A DNA stretch of 64,000 nt from Sporosarcina luteola. GTDB taxonomy: Bacteria; Bacillota; Bacilli; Bacillales_A; Planococcaceae. The notes beneath the pieces were generated by a model that was not told the origin of the DNA, ran no database searches, and saw nothing but the letters and a program-made list of their open reading frames with translations. Position 1 is the first letter of the stretch; every line of letters begins with the position of its first letter. The position numbers and the translations under genes were made by a program. The DNA lies in NCBI GenBank assembly GCA_014204635.1, contig JACHLS010000004.1, positions 62,001-126,000 of the forward strand, in the 5' to 3' direction. Below, one piece after another: positions 36,469 through 45,414 of this stretch.

Positions 36469-37878
36469 TTATCGTATTCGAGGAAGATGAATCGTAAATG
36501 TGGTTCCCACACCTACCTCGCTTTGTACGTCAACGTGTCCGTGATGGGCCTCGATTAAGTGCTTGACGATCGCCAATCCTAATCCGGTGCCGCCCGATTC
36601 TCTGCTGCGAGCCCGATCGATACGATAGAACCGTTCAAATAATCGCGGAAGCTCAGCGGATGATATTCCAATTCCCTCGTCTTTCACTTGAATGTTGACC
36701 TCGTTTTCCCGCGTCTCAGCTATAACGGTTATGGTTGTCTCTTCCTTTGAATAATTAATGGCATTCGTAAGTAAGTTTACCATCACTTGAATGAAACGAT
36801 CACGGTCCGCCTGGACTTTAACTCCTGTTTCGACTTGCAACTGGATCGCCATTTGTTTCCTCTCCATGGCACCTGAGACGATTGTTACGGCATCTTCGAT
36901 TACCGAAGCCAACTCGATTGGTTGCAATGAAATCTGGAAACCTTCCTGTTCGATGCCAGACAATTCCAATAAATCATCGACAAGCAACTTCAAACGGTCG
37001 CTTTCCTTTAAGATGATGCCAAGAAAGTCCCTTGCTACTTCGGGACTTTCCAAAGCCCCATCGAGCAAGGTCTCGGCAAATCCTTTAATTGAGGTAATCG
37101 GTGTTCTCAATTCGTGCGAAACATTAGCGACAAAATCTTTTCGTACTTCTTCCAGTCGGATCAATTCCGTAATATTATGCATGACAATAATAATGCCCAA
37201 CCAATTCCCATGCCTTCCGATCACGGGAGCTCCATATACACTTAAGTGATAAATGGCATGCCCGTTGTCGATTCTTACATGCTTCTCATGGGCCTGCTCT
37301 GTCATAAACACATCTTCGATCAATTCTTTTATATCCTGCGGTAAATCAATCTCTTTAAATGTTTTCCCAATAAGTTCTTCCGAGGTGACACCGAATGTCT
37401 TTTCGAAAACACCATTTAACAAGTTGACCGAACCTTCCCTGCCGAACATGAGTAAACCACTTCCCATACTTTCGATCAATGTTTTCAGACGTTCCTTTTC
37501 CATCGATCGCAATATCGAGACCTCTTGCAAGTTTCTCGCAATCTGATTAATGGAAATCGCGAGGACATCATTCGTTTCCTGTTCAGCAATCGGTGTTCTT
37601 GCCAAATAATCTCCCCCCGCAATGCGCATGGCCGTGGTGGAAGCTTGATCGATCGACTTGCTGTATTGACGAAATACGCGATAAGAAATGAAAAAATATA
37701 ACAGACCCGCAATGGATAATACAACTACTAAGAAAAGTACATATTTTTCTTCATGAACATCATCGACTTCCTTCGGAAAGAATTGAAAAAACTGGCCGAG
37801 GACAATCCCCAAACCAGTAAGCAATATGAAAAGCATGACCCCATTCGCAACGACGAGCCGGCTATGTAAGCTTTTCAT
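36469..37878 (-). CDS. phoR: PhoR-like sensor histidine kinase lacking the extracytoplasmic domain
   Basis: 469 residues, about 110 shorter than B. subtilis PhoR. TM1 (about 9-32) and TM2 (46-66) are joined by only about 13 residues, so no extracytoplasmic PDC sensor is present. HAMP (about 67-120), PAS (about 130-240), HisKA with H255 in FVANVSHELRTPITSIKGF and an HATPase domain with GIGISSAELPRLFERFYRID and GGTGLGLAIVKHLIE follow. It should phosphorylate PhoP. ATG 37878 overlaps the phoP stop as ATGA, so translation is coupled. Phosphate sensing must come through the PAS, the membrane or partner proteins. Confidence 0.92.
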   Translation of the reverse strand: MKSLHSRLVVANGVMLFILLTGLGIVLGQFFQFFPKEVDDVHEEKYVLFLVVVLSIAGLLYFFISYRVFRQYSKSIDQASTTAMRIAGGDYLARTPIAEQETNDVLAISINQIARNLQEVSILRSMEKERLKTLIESMGSGLLMFGREGSVNLLNGVFEKTFGVTSEELIGKTFKEIDLPQDIKELIEDVFMTEQAHEKHVRIDNGHAIYHLSVYGAPVIGRHGNWLGIIIVMHNITELIRLEEVRKDFVANVSHELRTPITSIKGFAETLLDGALESPEVARDFLGIILKESDRLKLLVDDLLELSGIEQEGFQISLQPIELASVIEDAVTIVSGAMERKQMAIQLQVETGVKVQADRDRFIQVMVNLLTNAINYSKEETTITVIAETRENEVNIQVKDEGIGISSAELPRLFERFYRIDRARSRESGGTGLGLAIVKHLIEAHHGHVDVQSEVGVGTTFTIHLPRIR

Positions 37879-38582
37879 TTTTCCTTCGGCTCCTCGAATT
37901 TATAACCGATTCCTCTTACCGTTTTGATGAAAAGCGGTTTTCTAGTATTCTCTTCTATTTTCTCTCGCAAGTGGGAGACGTGCACATCCACAATTCGCGT
38001 ATCCCCTGCAAAGTCATAGTTCCAGACGGCACTTAACAATTGATCCCGAGTTAACACTCGATTTTTATTTTTCATAAAATAAACAAGAAGTTCAAATTCT
38101 TTTGGCGTAAATTCCAATGGCTCCTTATGGAGATACGCCTCATATTGCTCTGGGTGAACCATAATTGGTCCAGATGCCAACGTCATTTCAGGTTGTCCCG
38201 CATCCGGTCTATCGCCAGAGCGTCTCAGAACCGCTTTCACTCGTGCGATCACTTCTCGAGGACTGAAAGGCTTCGTCATATAATCATCTGCCCCAATCTC
38301 AAGTCCCAGCACTTTATCAGGTTCTTCCCCCTTGGCCGTCAACATGATGATGGGCACATTTACTTCACGTTGGCGCAGCAGCTTGCATACTTCAATGCCA
38401 TCCATTTTGGGAAGCATCAAGTCCAATAAAATCAAATCCGGTTGAACTGTTTCCACCATTTCTATTGCTTCTATTCCATCAACCGCCACGTATGTTTCAA
38501 AATTTGACAACTTCAAATTATACTCGAGCAACGTGCGGATCGGTTGTTCGTCATCTACAATTAGTACTTTCTTTTCTATCAT
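37875..38582 (-). CDS. phoP: Response regulator PhoP
   Basis: 235 residues of the OmpR/PhoB class. The receiver domain has acidic D10-D11 and phospho-acceptor D54 in LILLDLMLPKMDG, plus the switch Lys in YMTKPFSPREVIARV. The C-terminal winged helix holds LEFTPKEFELLVYFM and RIVDVHVSHLREKI. ATG 38582 follows GGAGG with 8-base spacing. It is the partner of PhoR, with maoC-like gene directly upstream (21 bases), forming a three-gene unit. Confidence 0.95.
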   Translation of the reverse strand: MIEKKVLIVDDEQPIRTLLEYNLKLSNFETYVAVDGIEAIEMVETVQPDLILLDLMLPKMDGIEVCKLLRQREVNVPIIMLTAKGEEPDKVLGLEIGADDYMTKPFSPREVIARVKAVLRRSGDRPDAGQPEMTLASGPIMVHPEQYEAYLHKEPLEFTPKEFELLVYFMKNKNRVLTRDQLLSAVWNYDFAGDTRIVDVHVSHLREKIEENTRKPLFIKTVRGIGYKFEEPKEK

Positions 38583-38603
38583 TCTCATCTCCTCCAACTA
38601 TCT

Positions 38604-39080
38604 CTAGAAGTTTTCCATTGCTTGTGATGTCAAATTGTCTACCAATTTGGGAGGCATGACGACGACCGTCCCGGTAATGACCGTCTCATCGGCTTCATCA
38701 GTAGCTTCCACCTTCAGGGTGATTGTGTTTTGATCAGGTTCGACACGGATGACTTCAAACAAAACTTCTATCGTTTCATAGTGATAGACTTGCTTAAGGA
38801 ATGACAGATGTTGTTCAATAACATGCGATCCTGGGCCAGGCAAGTATTTCGAAATGGCTGATGTAATGATGCCGTTCAGCATGATAGAGGGTACAATCGG
38901 TCTCTCGAAGGAGGTTCTGGAAGCATAATCGTGCTGTACGTACAATGGATTGGCATCATTCGTCAGACCTAAGTAAAGGAGCAAGTCCTTATCCTCTATC
39001 TTTTCTGTCAGCTTCAGTTTTTCCCCTGATGTGATTTCGTCAACCTTCCGCCCTAGCCTGCGTTTTTTCCCTAATAACAC
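38604..39080 (-). CDS. MaoC-like hotdog-fold dehydratase
   Basis: 158 residues. The hydratase signature is visible: TNDANPLYVQHDYA supplies the catalytic Asp/His pair, then FERPIVPSIMLNGI. The family includes (R)-specific enoyl-CoA hydratases. The substrate cannot be assigned. The N-terminal 10 residues are basic. GTG 39080 follows GGGGGAACC. It lies 21 bases before phoP on the same strand, suggesting co-transcription with phoPR. Confidence 0.8.
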   Translation of the reverse strand: MLLGKKRRLGRKVDEITSGEKLKLTEKIEDKDLLLYLGLTNDANPLYVQHDYASRTSFERPIVPSIMLNGIITSAISKYLPGPGSHVIEQHLSFLKQVYHYETIEVLFEVIRVEPDQNTITLKVEATDEADETVITGTVVVMPPKLVDNLTSQAMENF

Positions 39081-39181
39081 CTTGGTTCCCCCTTACTTCA
39101 AGTAACAAGCGCTTTATCATACTTCTCCCGGCATGAAAGCTCATCCGTTATTTTGAGTGTACCAATAAAAATGAGAGAAGT

Positions 39182-39212
39182 AAAAAAAATCGAGCACTTA
39201 TCTGCCCGATTT
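39182..39212 (-). terminator. Terminator of the methyltransferase gene
   Basis: Minus-strand stem AAATCGGGCA/TGCTCGATTT (one G-U pair) followed by a T-run. Confidence 0.75.
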
Positions 39213-39272
39213 AAAAATAGTTAAAATTTTTCTATGTCAGGAAAGACAATTGTATAATAAACAACAAGAACC

Positions 39273-39977
39273 TCACCCTTTTTTTATGAGCAACATCACA
39301 TTAGCATTTGCCTGAAATTCATATTGTACTTTTACTTCTTCGACAGTACATCCAATATCCAGAAGATAACTGATTAATTGGTCTAAGTATTCATATCGTT
39401 TTCCCTCTAAATTGACTATAGGAAAAATACGAATCTCCTCTTTCGTAACTCTTAAAAACTCTTGTAGCGTTTTTACATGAAATTGATAATCTAATCGGTC
39501 AGCATACATAAATAAAAAATGTGCAGAAAGAAGAATATCAAATTCTTCATCCTTAAACGGTAATGAAGGCAAACTGACGGGAATATACCGTTCAGGTGAT
39601 TCCTTCATATCATCAGTACAATTATTCAGTGCACTCAAACGGTGCTCTTTTAAATGTTTAGTATCCCTAAAATACTCCCAAATATAATGACTTCGAGCTT
39701 TTTCCATACGTTCCATGGCATATTCAATATCCTGAAGACCTTTATGCAGTAGATCTTCCTGTGCATGATAATATGCAATATCAGCAGCTGTTACATCTAC
39801 ATCTTGTTTATTGCCCACAGCAGCAAACGAACAAGCCCCCGCAGGACAATCAAGTATTTTTTTCCCTGCAAGGCTATCCTTAGAAAGTGAAAACATATCC
39901 AAATACTCTTCGAAGGTTCGTCCAATAAAAACGATTCGATCTAATTCTAATTTTGTACTCTGGTCCATGTTACTCAA
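39273..39977 (-). CDS. Class I SAM-dependent methyltransferase-like protein
   Basis: 234 residues. The SAM-binding glycine loop reads KKILDCPAGACSFAA (about 39-53), with an acidic ADIAYY after it and FDILLSAHFLFMY as motif IV region. The family, common in Bacillaceae, has no known substrate. The gene is AT-richer than its neighbours and sits alone with its own terminator between the phoPR unit and mdh-icd-citZ, which are adjacent in B. subtilis, so it may be an acquired gene. TTG 39977 (after AGGTGTG) is preferred; ATG 39968 is possible. Confidence 0.75.
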   Translation of the reverse strand: MSNMDQSTKLELDRIVFIGRTFEEYLDMFSLSKDSLAGKKILDCPAGACSFAAVGNKQDVDVTAADIAYYHAQEDLLHKGLQDIEYAMERMEKARSHYIWEYFRDTKHLKEHRLSALNNCTDDMKESPERYIPVSLPSLPFKDEEFDILLSAHFLFMYADRLDYQFHVKTLQEFLRVTKEEIRIFPIVNLEGKRYEYLDQLISYLLDIGCTVEEVKVQYEFQANANVMLLIKKG

Positions 39978-40127
39978 CTGAACTCACACCTCTTTACATA
40001 CCAATTTATATACATTGTTTCGAAGGTCGTTGGCCAACAATCAAAAACGAAGGAGTTGACACAGTTATAACAAGATCACATCCATGTATGTAAACGATAT
40101 GATCTGGCAGTCTTACATGGTGTCATA

Positions 40128-40163
40128 ACAAAGAGACACAAATTCATATGTAATTTGTGTCTC
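40128..40163 (-). terminator. Terminator of mdh
   Basis: Minus-strand perfect 12-base stem GAGACACAAATT/AATTTGTGTCTC with a 7-base loop, then TTTGTT. Confidence 0.85.
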
Positions 40164-40181
40164 CGGAAGGGTTCATGAGCA

Positions 40182-41123
40182 TTAATCAGCCAATACTTCC
40201 ATAACAGCTTTGACCGACTCGGCTGATTTCGATAATGCGGCCGCTTCCTCGTCTGTCAATTCCAGCTCAATTATTTTTTCTATCCCTCCAGCTCCCAACA
40301 CTGTTGGCACGCCAAGATAAATGCCATCCATTCCATATTCCCCTTCGAGGAAAGCAATGGAAGGAAGGACCCGTTTTTGATCCTTTACTATTGCCTCAGC
40401 CATCTCGACAAGTGCAGCAGCCGGTGCATAATAAGCGGAGCCATTACCGAGAAGGTTGACGATTTCCGCGCCGCCTTTCCGTGTACGCTCTATAATTTCT
40501 GTCAATCGCTCGGCTGATAACAGGTTTTCCAAAGGAACACCGCCAGCCGCAGAATACCGGACGAGCGGTACCATATCGTCCCCATGTCCACCGAGGACAA
40601 AACCTGTTATATCTTTAACGGATAAGTTTAGGTCCTGCGCTACGAAAGTCCGGAAACGAGCAGTATCCAAGACGCCCGACTGCCCAATAACCCGCTCTTT
40701 TGGAAACCCGGATTCTTTATACACTGTATACGTCATCGCATCCACTGGATTTGTCAACACGATAATCGTGGTGTCTGGAGAATGCTTGACAACTTCACTC
40801 GTCACAGCTTTCATGACCTTCTGGTTCGTTTGGACAAGATCATCCCGGCTCATGCCTGGTTTCCGCGCAATCCCCGCAGTAATGATGACAAGATCAGATT
40901 CTTTCGTATCTGCATAGTCGGATGTTCCGATAATGTTTGCATCAAAACCTAGGACAGGTCCGGCTTCTAACATGTCAAGCGCTTTCCCCTTTGTCGGATT
41001 CTCCATTTGAGGGATGTCCACAAGAACTACATCACTTAATTCCTTCTGGGCAAGAAGAAATGCAGTTGTTGCTCCAGTGAATCCAGATCCGATGACTGAG
41101 ACTTTTTTTCGTTTCATTGTCAT
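40182..41123 (-). CDS. mdh: Malate dehydrogenase
   Basis: 313 residues of the LDH-like MDH class. NAD-binding GSGFTG is at about 12-17. [11 protein letters not shown] holds substrate arginines, and [10 protein letters not shown] carries the catalytic histidine. It oxidises malate to oxaloacetate. ATG 41123 follows GGAGAG; the longer frame to 41159 crosses the terminator upstream. Last gene of citZ-icd-mdh. Confidence 0.97.
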   Translation of the reverse strand: MTMKRKKVSVIGSGFTGATTAFLLAQKELSDVVLVDIPQMENPTKGKALDMLEAGPVLGFDANIIGTSDYADTKESDLVIITAGIARKPGMSRDDLVQTNQKVMKAVTSEVVKHSPDTTIIVLTNPVDAMTYTVYKESGFPKERVIGQSGVLDTARFRTFVAQDLNLSVKDITGFVLGGHGDDMVPLVRYSAAGGVPLENLLSAERLTEIIERTRKGGAEIVNLLGNGSAYYAPAAALVEMAEAIVKDQKRVLPSIAFLEGEYGMDGIYLGVPTVLGAGGIEKIIELELTDEEAAALSKSAESVKAVMEVLAD

Positions 41124-41150
41124 GGCAAACTCTCCTTTTCTGTTGAAAAT

Positions 41151-41184
41151 AAAAAGCAAGAGAAGAAATTTCCTCCTCTTGCTT
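41151..41184 (-). terminator. Hairpin between icd and mdh
   Basis: Minus-strand stem AAGCAAGAG/CTCTTGCTT enclosing GAAATTTC, followed by TTTTATTTT. It may partly uncouple mdh from citZ-icd; read-through is likely. Confidence 0.75.
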
Positions 41185-41195
41185 AGTCTAGCTAA

Positions 41196-42455
41196 TTATA
41201 GGTTTTTAATCAATTCATCCGCGAATTCAGATGTTTTCACTTCTGTTGCACCATCCATTAGACGGGCAAAATCGTATGTGACCACTTTCGAAGCAATTGT
41301 TTTTTCAATCGATTCTGTGATCATTTGAGCCGCTTCATTCCAGCCCATATGTTCCAGCATCATGACACCGGAAAGAAGGACAGATGATGGATTCACTTTA
41401 TCAAGACCAGCATATTTCGGAGCTGTGCCATGTGTCGCTTCGAAAATCGCATGTCCTGTAACATAGTTGATGTTCGCTCCTGGCGCGATACCAATACCGC
41501 CGACTTGCGCAGCAAGTGCATCAGAAATATAGTCACCGTTCAAGTTCATCGTTGCTACGACGTCAAATTCCTTCGGACGTGTCAAGATTTGTTGTAGGAA
41601 GATGTCAGCAATCGAATCTTTTACAATAATCTTGCCAGCTGCTTCTGCATCAGATTGCGCTTTGTTTGCCGCATCCGTGCCGTCAGCTTCTTTGATTTGA
41701 TCATATTGATTCCAAGTGAATACTTGTTCGCCAAATTCTTGTTCAGCCACTTCGTAACCCCAGTTTTTGAACGCGCCTTCGGTAAATTTCATGATATTCC
41801 CTTTGTGCACTAACGTCACAGACTTGCGGCCTTCTTTAATTGCATAGTTGATTGCGGCACGTACCAGACGTTTTGTTCCTTCTTCGGAGACAGGCTTGAT
41901 GCCGATTCCAGAAGTTTCAGGGAAACGGATTTTATTGACACCCATTTCATTTTGCAAGAAGGAGATCACTTTCTTCACTTCTTCGGAACCTTCTTTATAC
42001 TCGATGCCCGCATAAATATCTTCTGTGTTTTCACGGAAGATGACCATATCTGTATCTTCAGGGCGCTTGACCGGGGAAGGCACGCCTTCAAAGTAGCGGA
42101 CTGGACGCAAGCAAGTATAAAGATCCAATTCTTGACGCAGGGCTACATTCAAAGAACGGAATCCGCCACCGATTGGTGTAGTTAGAGGTCCTTTGATTGC
42201 AATTAAATATTCGTCAATAGTATCAAGTGTTTCTTGTGGCAGCCATTCGCCTGTTTCGTTGAATGCTTTTTCACCTGCAAGAACTTCTTTCCACTCAATT
42301 TTCTTCTTGCCATCGTATGCTTTATCCACGGCTGCTTCCAAAACGCGGGATGCTGCATGCCAGATGTCTGGGCCTGTCCCATCTCCAATGATGAATGGGA
42401 TCGTTGCGTGATCCGGAACGTTCAATACACCGTTTTCCATCGAAATTTTAGCCAT
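41196..42455 (-). CDS. icd: Isocitrate dehydrogenase (NADP)
   Basis: 419 residues, close to the B. subtilis length. The substrate loop [14 protein letters not shown] motif is seen as [17 protein letters not shown], with metal-site [16 protein letters not shown] read as [19 protein letters not shown], and cofactor region [18 protein letters not shown]. It produces 2-oxoglutarate and NADPH. It lies between citZ and mdh, the conserved TCA cluster, 93 bases after citZ. Confidence 0.97.
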   Translation of the reverse strand: MAKISMENGVLNVPDHATIPFIIGDGTGPDIWHAASRVLEAAVDKAYDGKKKIEWKEVLAGEKAFNETGEWLPQETLDTIDEYLIAIKGPLTTPIGGGFRSLNVALRQELDLYTCLRPVRYFEGVPSPVKRPEDTDMVIFRENTEDIYAGIEYKEGSEEVKKVISFLQNEMGVNKIRFPETSGIGIKPVSEEGTKRLVRAAINYAIKEGRKSVTLVHKGNIMKFTEGAFKNWGYEVAEQEFGEQVFTWNQYDQIKEADGTDAANKAQSDAEAAGKIIVKDSIADIFLQQILTRPKEFDVVATMNLNGDYISDALAAQVGGIGIAPGANINYVTGHAIFEATHGTAPKYAGLDKVNPSSVLLSGVMMLEHMGWNEAAQMITESIEKTIASKVVTYDFARLMDGATEVKTSEFADELIKNL

Positions 42456-42548
42456 TGCAGTTTCCTCCTAATAATCAAAAGTAGAGGGCCGGTATCTGAT
42501 CATACCGCCCCATCCCATTCTTGTGACCAGAGTTTGTTGAAAACTCTT

Positions 42549-43664
42549 TTACCGTTCGCTCATCGGCACGTATTTTTGCTTGTCCGGCCCATTATACTCG
42601 GCACGTGGACGGATCAATCTATTGTTTGCATATTGCTCCAAAATATGTGCCGTCCAGCCGGATGTGCGGGAGACCGCAAAAATAGGCGTGAACAAATCAT
42701 GGTCGATACCAAGTGAATGATATACCGAAGCGGAGTAGAAATCAACGTTAGGCGGTAAGTTTTTCTCTCCTGTAACGATTGCTTCGATTTTCTCCGACAT
42801 ATTGTACCATTTTTGTTCCCCGCGTAAAGAGGTCAATTTCTTAGACATTTCACGAAGATGTTTCGCACGAGGGTCGCCTTTGCGGTATACACGGTGACCA
42901 AAGCCCATGATCTTTTCTTTATTATCCAACTTTTCGCGGATGTATGGTTCAACATTCTCTTCAGAACCGATTTCCATAAGCATCTTCATCACTTGCTCAT
43001 TGGCTCCGCCATGCAGAGGACCTTTTAATGCGCCAATAGCAGCAGTGATGCCAGAGTACATATCGGATAATGTGGCTACACAGACACGCGCAGTGAACGT
43101 AGAAGCGTTCAATTCATGATCCGCATGGAGTACGAGTGCCTTATTGAAAGCCTCAATCGCAATATCCTCCGGTTCTTCGCCATTCAGCATGTAGAGGAAA
43201 TTGGCCGCATAACCCAATTCGCTCTTCGGCGCAACCGGCTCAAGTCCTTTGCGCACACGTGAAAACGCTGTGACAACCGTAGCAATCTTCGCTTGGAGTT
43301 TTATCGCTTTTTCATAGTTCGCCTCATCGGACATATCTTCCGCTTTATCATCGTATAATCCGAGGAGGGAGATGGCTGTACGCAATGCTGCCATTGGATG
43401 CACTTGGTCGATCGGATATGTTTTGAAATGGTCAAGCACTTCCTGAGGAATAGACATGTTGTCTGCAAGCTGCTGCTTCAATTCAGCCAGCTCGTCCTCT
43501 TTTGGAAGACGTTGGTGCCATAGTAGGTATACAACTTCTTCGAAACTTGCATTTGTCGCAAGATCGTCAATGTCGTAACCGACATATGTAAGAGTGTCAT
43601 CAATGATGGAACTGATGGCAGATTGCGTCGCTACGATTCCTTCCAATCCTTTTGATGCTGTCAT
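42549..43664 (-). CDS. citZ: Citrate synthase
   Basis: 371 residues, the short Gram-positive type. Catalytic histidines lie in VLHADHELNAS and MGFGHRVYRKGDPRA, and the Asp in the VDFYSA region. It condenses oxaloacetate and acetyl-CoA. ATG 43664 follows GGAGCGGG. It leads the citZ-icd-mdh operon and is preceded by a good promoter and a cre site. Confidence 0.97.
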   Translation of the reverse strand: MTASKGLEGIVATQSAISSIIDDTLTYVGYDIDDLATNASFEEVVYLLWHQRLPKEDELAELKQQLADNMSIPQEVLDHFKTYPIDQVHPMAALRTAISLLGLYDDKAEDMSDEANYEKAIKLQAKIATVVTAFSRVRKGLEPVAPKSELGYAANFLYMLNGEEPEDIAIEAFNKALVLHADHELNASTFTARVCVATLSDMYSGITAAIGALKGPLHGGANEQVMKMLMEIGSEENVEPYIREKLDNKEKIMGFGHRVYRKGDPRAKHLREMSKKLTSLRGEQKWYNMSEKIEAIVTGEKNLPPNVDFYSASVYHSLGIDHDLFTPIFAVSRTSGWTAHILEQYANNRLIRPRAEYNGPDKQKYVPMSER

Positions 43665-43747
43665 TTTACCCGCTCCTTCGTTCAGTGTAGCCCGATTCTC
43701 CTAAAAATCGCTAGAAAAACGGCCCTTCTGATAATAATAGTATCTGT

Positions 43748-43761
43748 CTAAAACGCTTACA
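43748..43761 (-). promoter_or_regulatory. cre site (CcpA operator) at the citZ start
   Basis: TGTAAGCGTTTTAG on the minus strand matches the cre consensus TGWAANCGNTNWCA at 12 of 14 positions. It begins near the predicted transcription start. A weaker cre-like string lies at 43797-43810. Confidence 0.65.
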
Positions 43762-43767
43762 TGAACC

Positions 43768-43796
43768 ATTATAATCAAACTTGACAGTTTTGTGAA
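43768..43796 (-). promoter_or_regulatory. Promoter of citZ
   Basis: Minus-strand -35 TTCACA (43791-43796), 17-base spacer and perfect -10 TATAAT (43768-43773). Confidence 0.75.
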
Positions 43797-43848
43797 TGGA
43801 AACGCTTGTTTTGTTTTGATCCTCGATTGAAAAGGAAGGTCTAAAGCA

Positions 43849-44826
43849 ATGAAAAACCGTCTAAAGCAGCAAAATAAGGGCTATGCCAAGATAATCATGC
43901 AATGGCTGCCTGCTGTTATCGCCTGCCTGCTTGTCTTTATCGTGCCGCCAATTGCCATCGCCGTCATCTTGGCCTATTTCACCGCCCCTTTTCTGCATGC
44001 AATCCGAGCCATTTTCAAATTGCCTTTGGCGTTATCCACATTAATCGTCATGCTCGTGTTTCTTTTCCTTATCAGCACATTCACTTTAATGACATTACAC
44101 GGATTGATGGATACAGTGCCGACGATTGAGCGGCATATTCTTCCTTTTACCGGGAATACCGATCTGACCGGAAAAGTTTTTTCTTTCTTGGAAGAAAAGG
44201 TCGTGCAATATGGTCAAACATTGTTAGAGCATGCCGTCTCTTTTCTCAGTAAATTATTTCAACAATTATTCAATCTTTTCCTTTTCCTCGTGGCATACTT
44301 TTTTGCGCTGCGCGAATCCGGAAAGGACCGTTTTTGGTTTCTGCTTTATTTTCCAGTTTCCATGCGGGCTTCCGCGAAACGGGTATTCACAAAATCGGGT
44401 GAGTTGATCGGGACTTTCTTGTTCGTAGAGGCCCGGTTGTTTCTAGCGACTTATATTGTCCTCTCAATCGGCTTTAGCCTGCTCCGTTTTGAAGCTCCTT
44501 TGGGAAGTGCCTTTCTAGTGTCGTTGATCGATAGTCTTCCATTTCTAGGAATCGGACTTTTCCTGCTTCCGATGTCCGCCTTTTTTATCTATACAAATCA
44601 ATTGACAGTCGGTATCTCTTTATTGCTTCTTTATGTTTTCATTTTAGTGACGAGGCAAATATTGGAATCCTATTTCTATGCTTCCACTTTTCGGTTAAAG
44701 CCTATTCACGCCTTCATAGTTACAGCTTGCTCTGTTTACCTGTTCGGACTAGCCGGCATCTTGTTGACACCTTTCCTGCTATTTGCTGCCATGAAAGCGA
44801 AGGAACATCCCCTCTTTAACGGATAA
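43849..44826 (+). CDS. ytvI: AI-2E family transporter-like membrane protein YtvI
   Basis: 325 residues with about seven or eight membrane segments: two near the N-terminus (17-60), one near 65-85, then a soluble loop, and four to five in the second half ending in LAGILLTPFLLFAAMKAKEHP. The family is UPF0118/AI-2E. It lies next to citZ, as ytvI does in B. subtilis. The transported substrate is not known. It diverges from citZ. Its last 11 bases overlap the end of the convergent FxsA gene. Confidence 0.87.
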   Translation: MKNRLKQQNKGYAKIIMQWLPAVIACLLVFIVPPIAIAVILAYFTAPFLHAIRAIFKLPLALSTLIVMLVFLFLISTFTLMTLHGLMDTVPTIERHILPFTGNTDLTGKVFSFLEEKVVQYGQTLLEHAVSFLSKLFQQLFNLFLFLVAYFFALRESGKDRFWFLLYFPVSMRASAKRVFTKSGELIGTFLFVEARLFLATYIVLSIGFSLLRFEAPLGSAFLVSLIDSLPFLGIGLFLLPMSAFFIYTNQLTVGISLLLLYVFILVTRQILESYFYASTFRLKPIHAFIVTACSVYLFGLAGILLTPFLLFAAMKAKEHPLFNG

Positions 44827-45199
44827 TGATGTTCCCTTTCTGCATTTTTTTATAGAGCCATTTCAAAATAAACGGCCTGACGAGTTTCCGCGGTCCTGGG
44901 AATAAAAGAAGAAGTCCGATCAGATCGGTGACGAAACCGGGAATGATCAGAAGGATTCCACCCATAAATATGCATACGCTGTCAATAAGCGCATTGCCGG
45001 GCGTTTCCATTGTCTGCATTCTCGCTTGTAGATCACGCCATGCTTTGAGCCCTTGCCGTTTCGCCAAATAAGCACCGCCAATCGCTGTCAGAAACAGCAG
45101 CGCAATTGTCGGAAAGACTCCAAGCGTGTTCCCTGAATAGATCAATAAAGCAATCTCTATTGAAGGTACCAGAATAAACGCTAGTACTAACCATCTCAT
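44816..45199 (-). CDS. FxsA family membrane protein
   Basis: 127 residues with three or four membrane segments and a basic C-terminal tail. The family pattern includes LAFILVPSIEIALLI, LTAIGGAYLAKRQG and GGILLIIPGFVTDLIGLLLL. E. coli FxsA affects phage F exclusion when overproduced; the normal role is unknown. ATG 45199 follows AGGAGGTGGTG; a longer frame to 45232 would include the ribosome site. Downstream of pyk on the same strand. Confidence 0.9.
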   Translation of the reverse strand: MRWLVLAFILVPSIEIALLIYSGNTLGVFPTIALLFLTAIGGAYLAKRQGLKAWRDLQARMQTMETPGNALIDSVCIFMGGILLIIPGFVTDLIGLLLLFPGPRKLVRPFILKWLYKKMQKGNIIIR

Positions 45200-45345
45200 T
45201 GGATCACCACCTCCTGTGATTGCAATTTTCACGTATAGATAAGAAATAACACCTACTGGCTGCTGCAGAAATTGACAGGCATTCCTTATGCCAACTGCTC
45301 ATCCGATTAGCAGCATGCCACCTGATCTTCCTATTTGCATATGGC

Positions 45346-45380
45346 AAAAGGCTGCTTTCAATTCACTCAAAAGCAGCCTT
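45346..45380 (-). terminator. Terminator of pyk
   Basis: Minus-strand stem AAGGCTGCTTT/AAAGCAGCCTT followed by TTTT. Confidence 0.87.
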
Positions 45381-45414
45381 CAGCCCGTTTTCATCTTATA
45401 GAACGAAAGAAATG

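Noticed and set aside
43781..43810. TTGACA at 43781 as a promoter for ytvI
   Set aside because: No acceptable -10 box 16-18 bases downstream.
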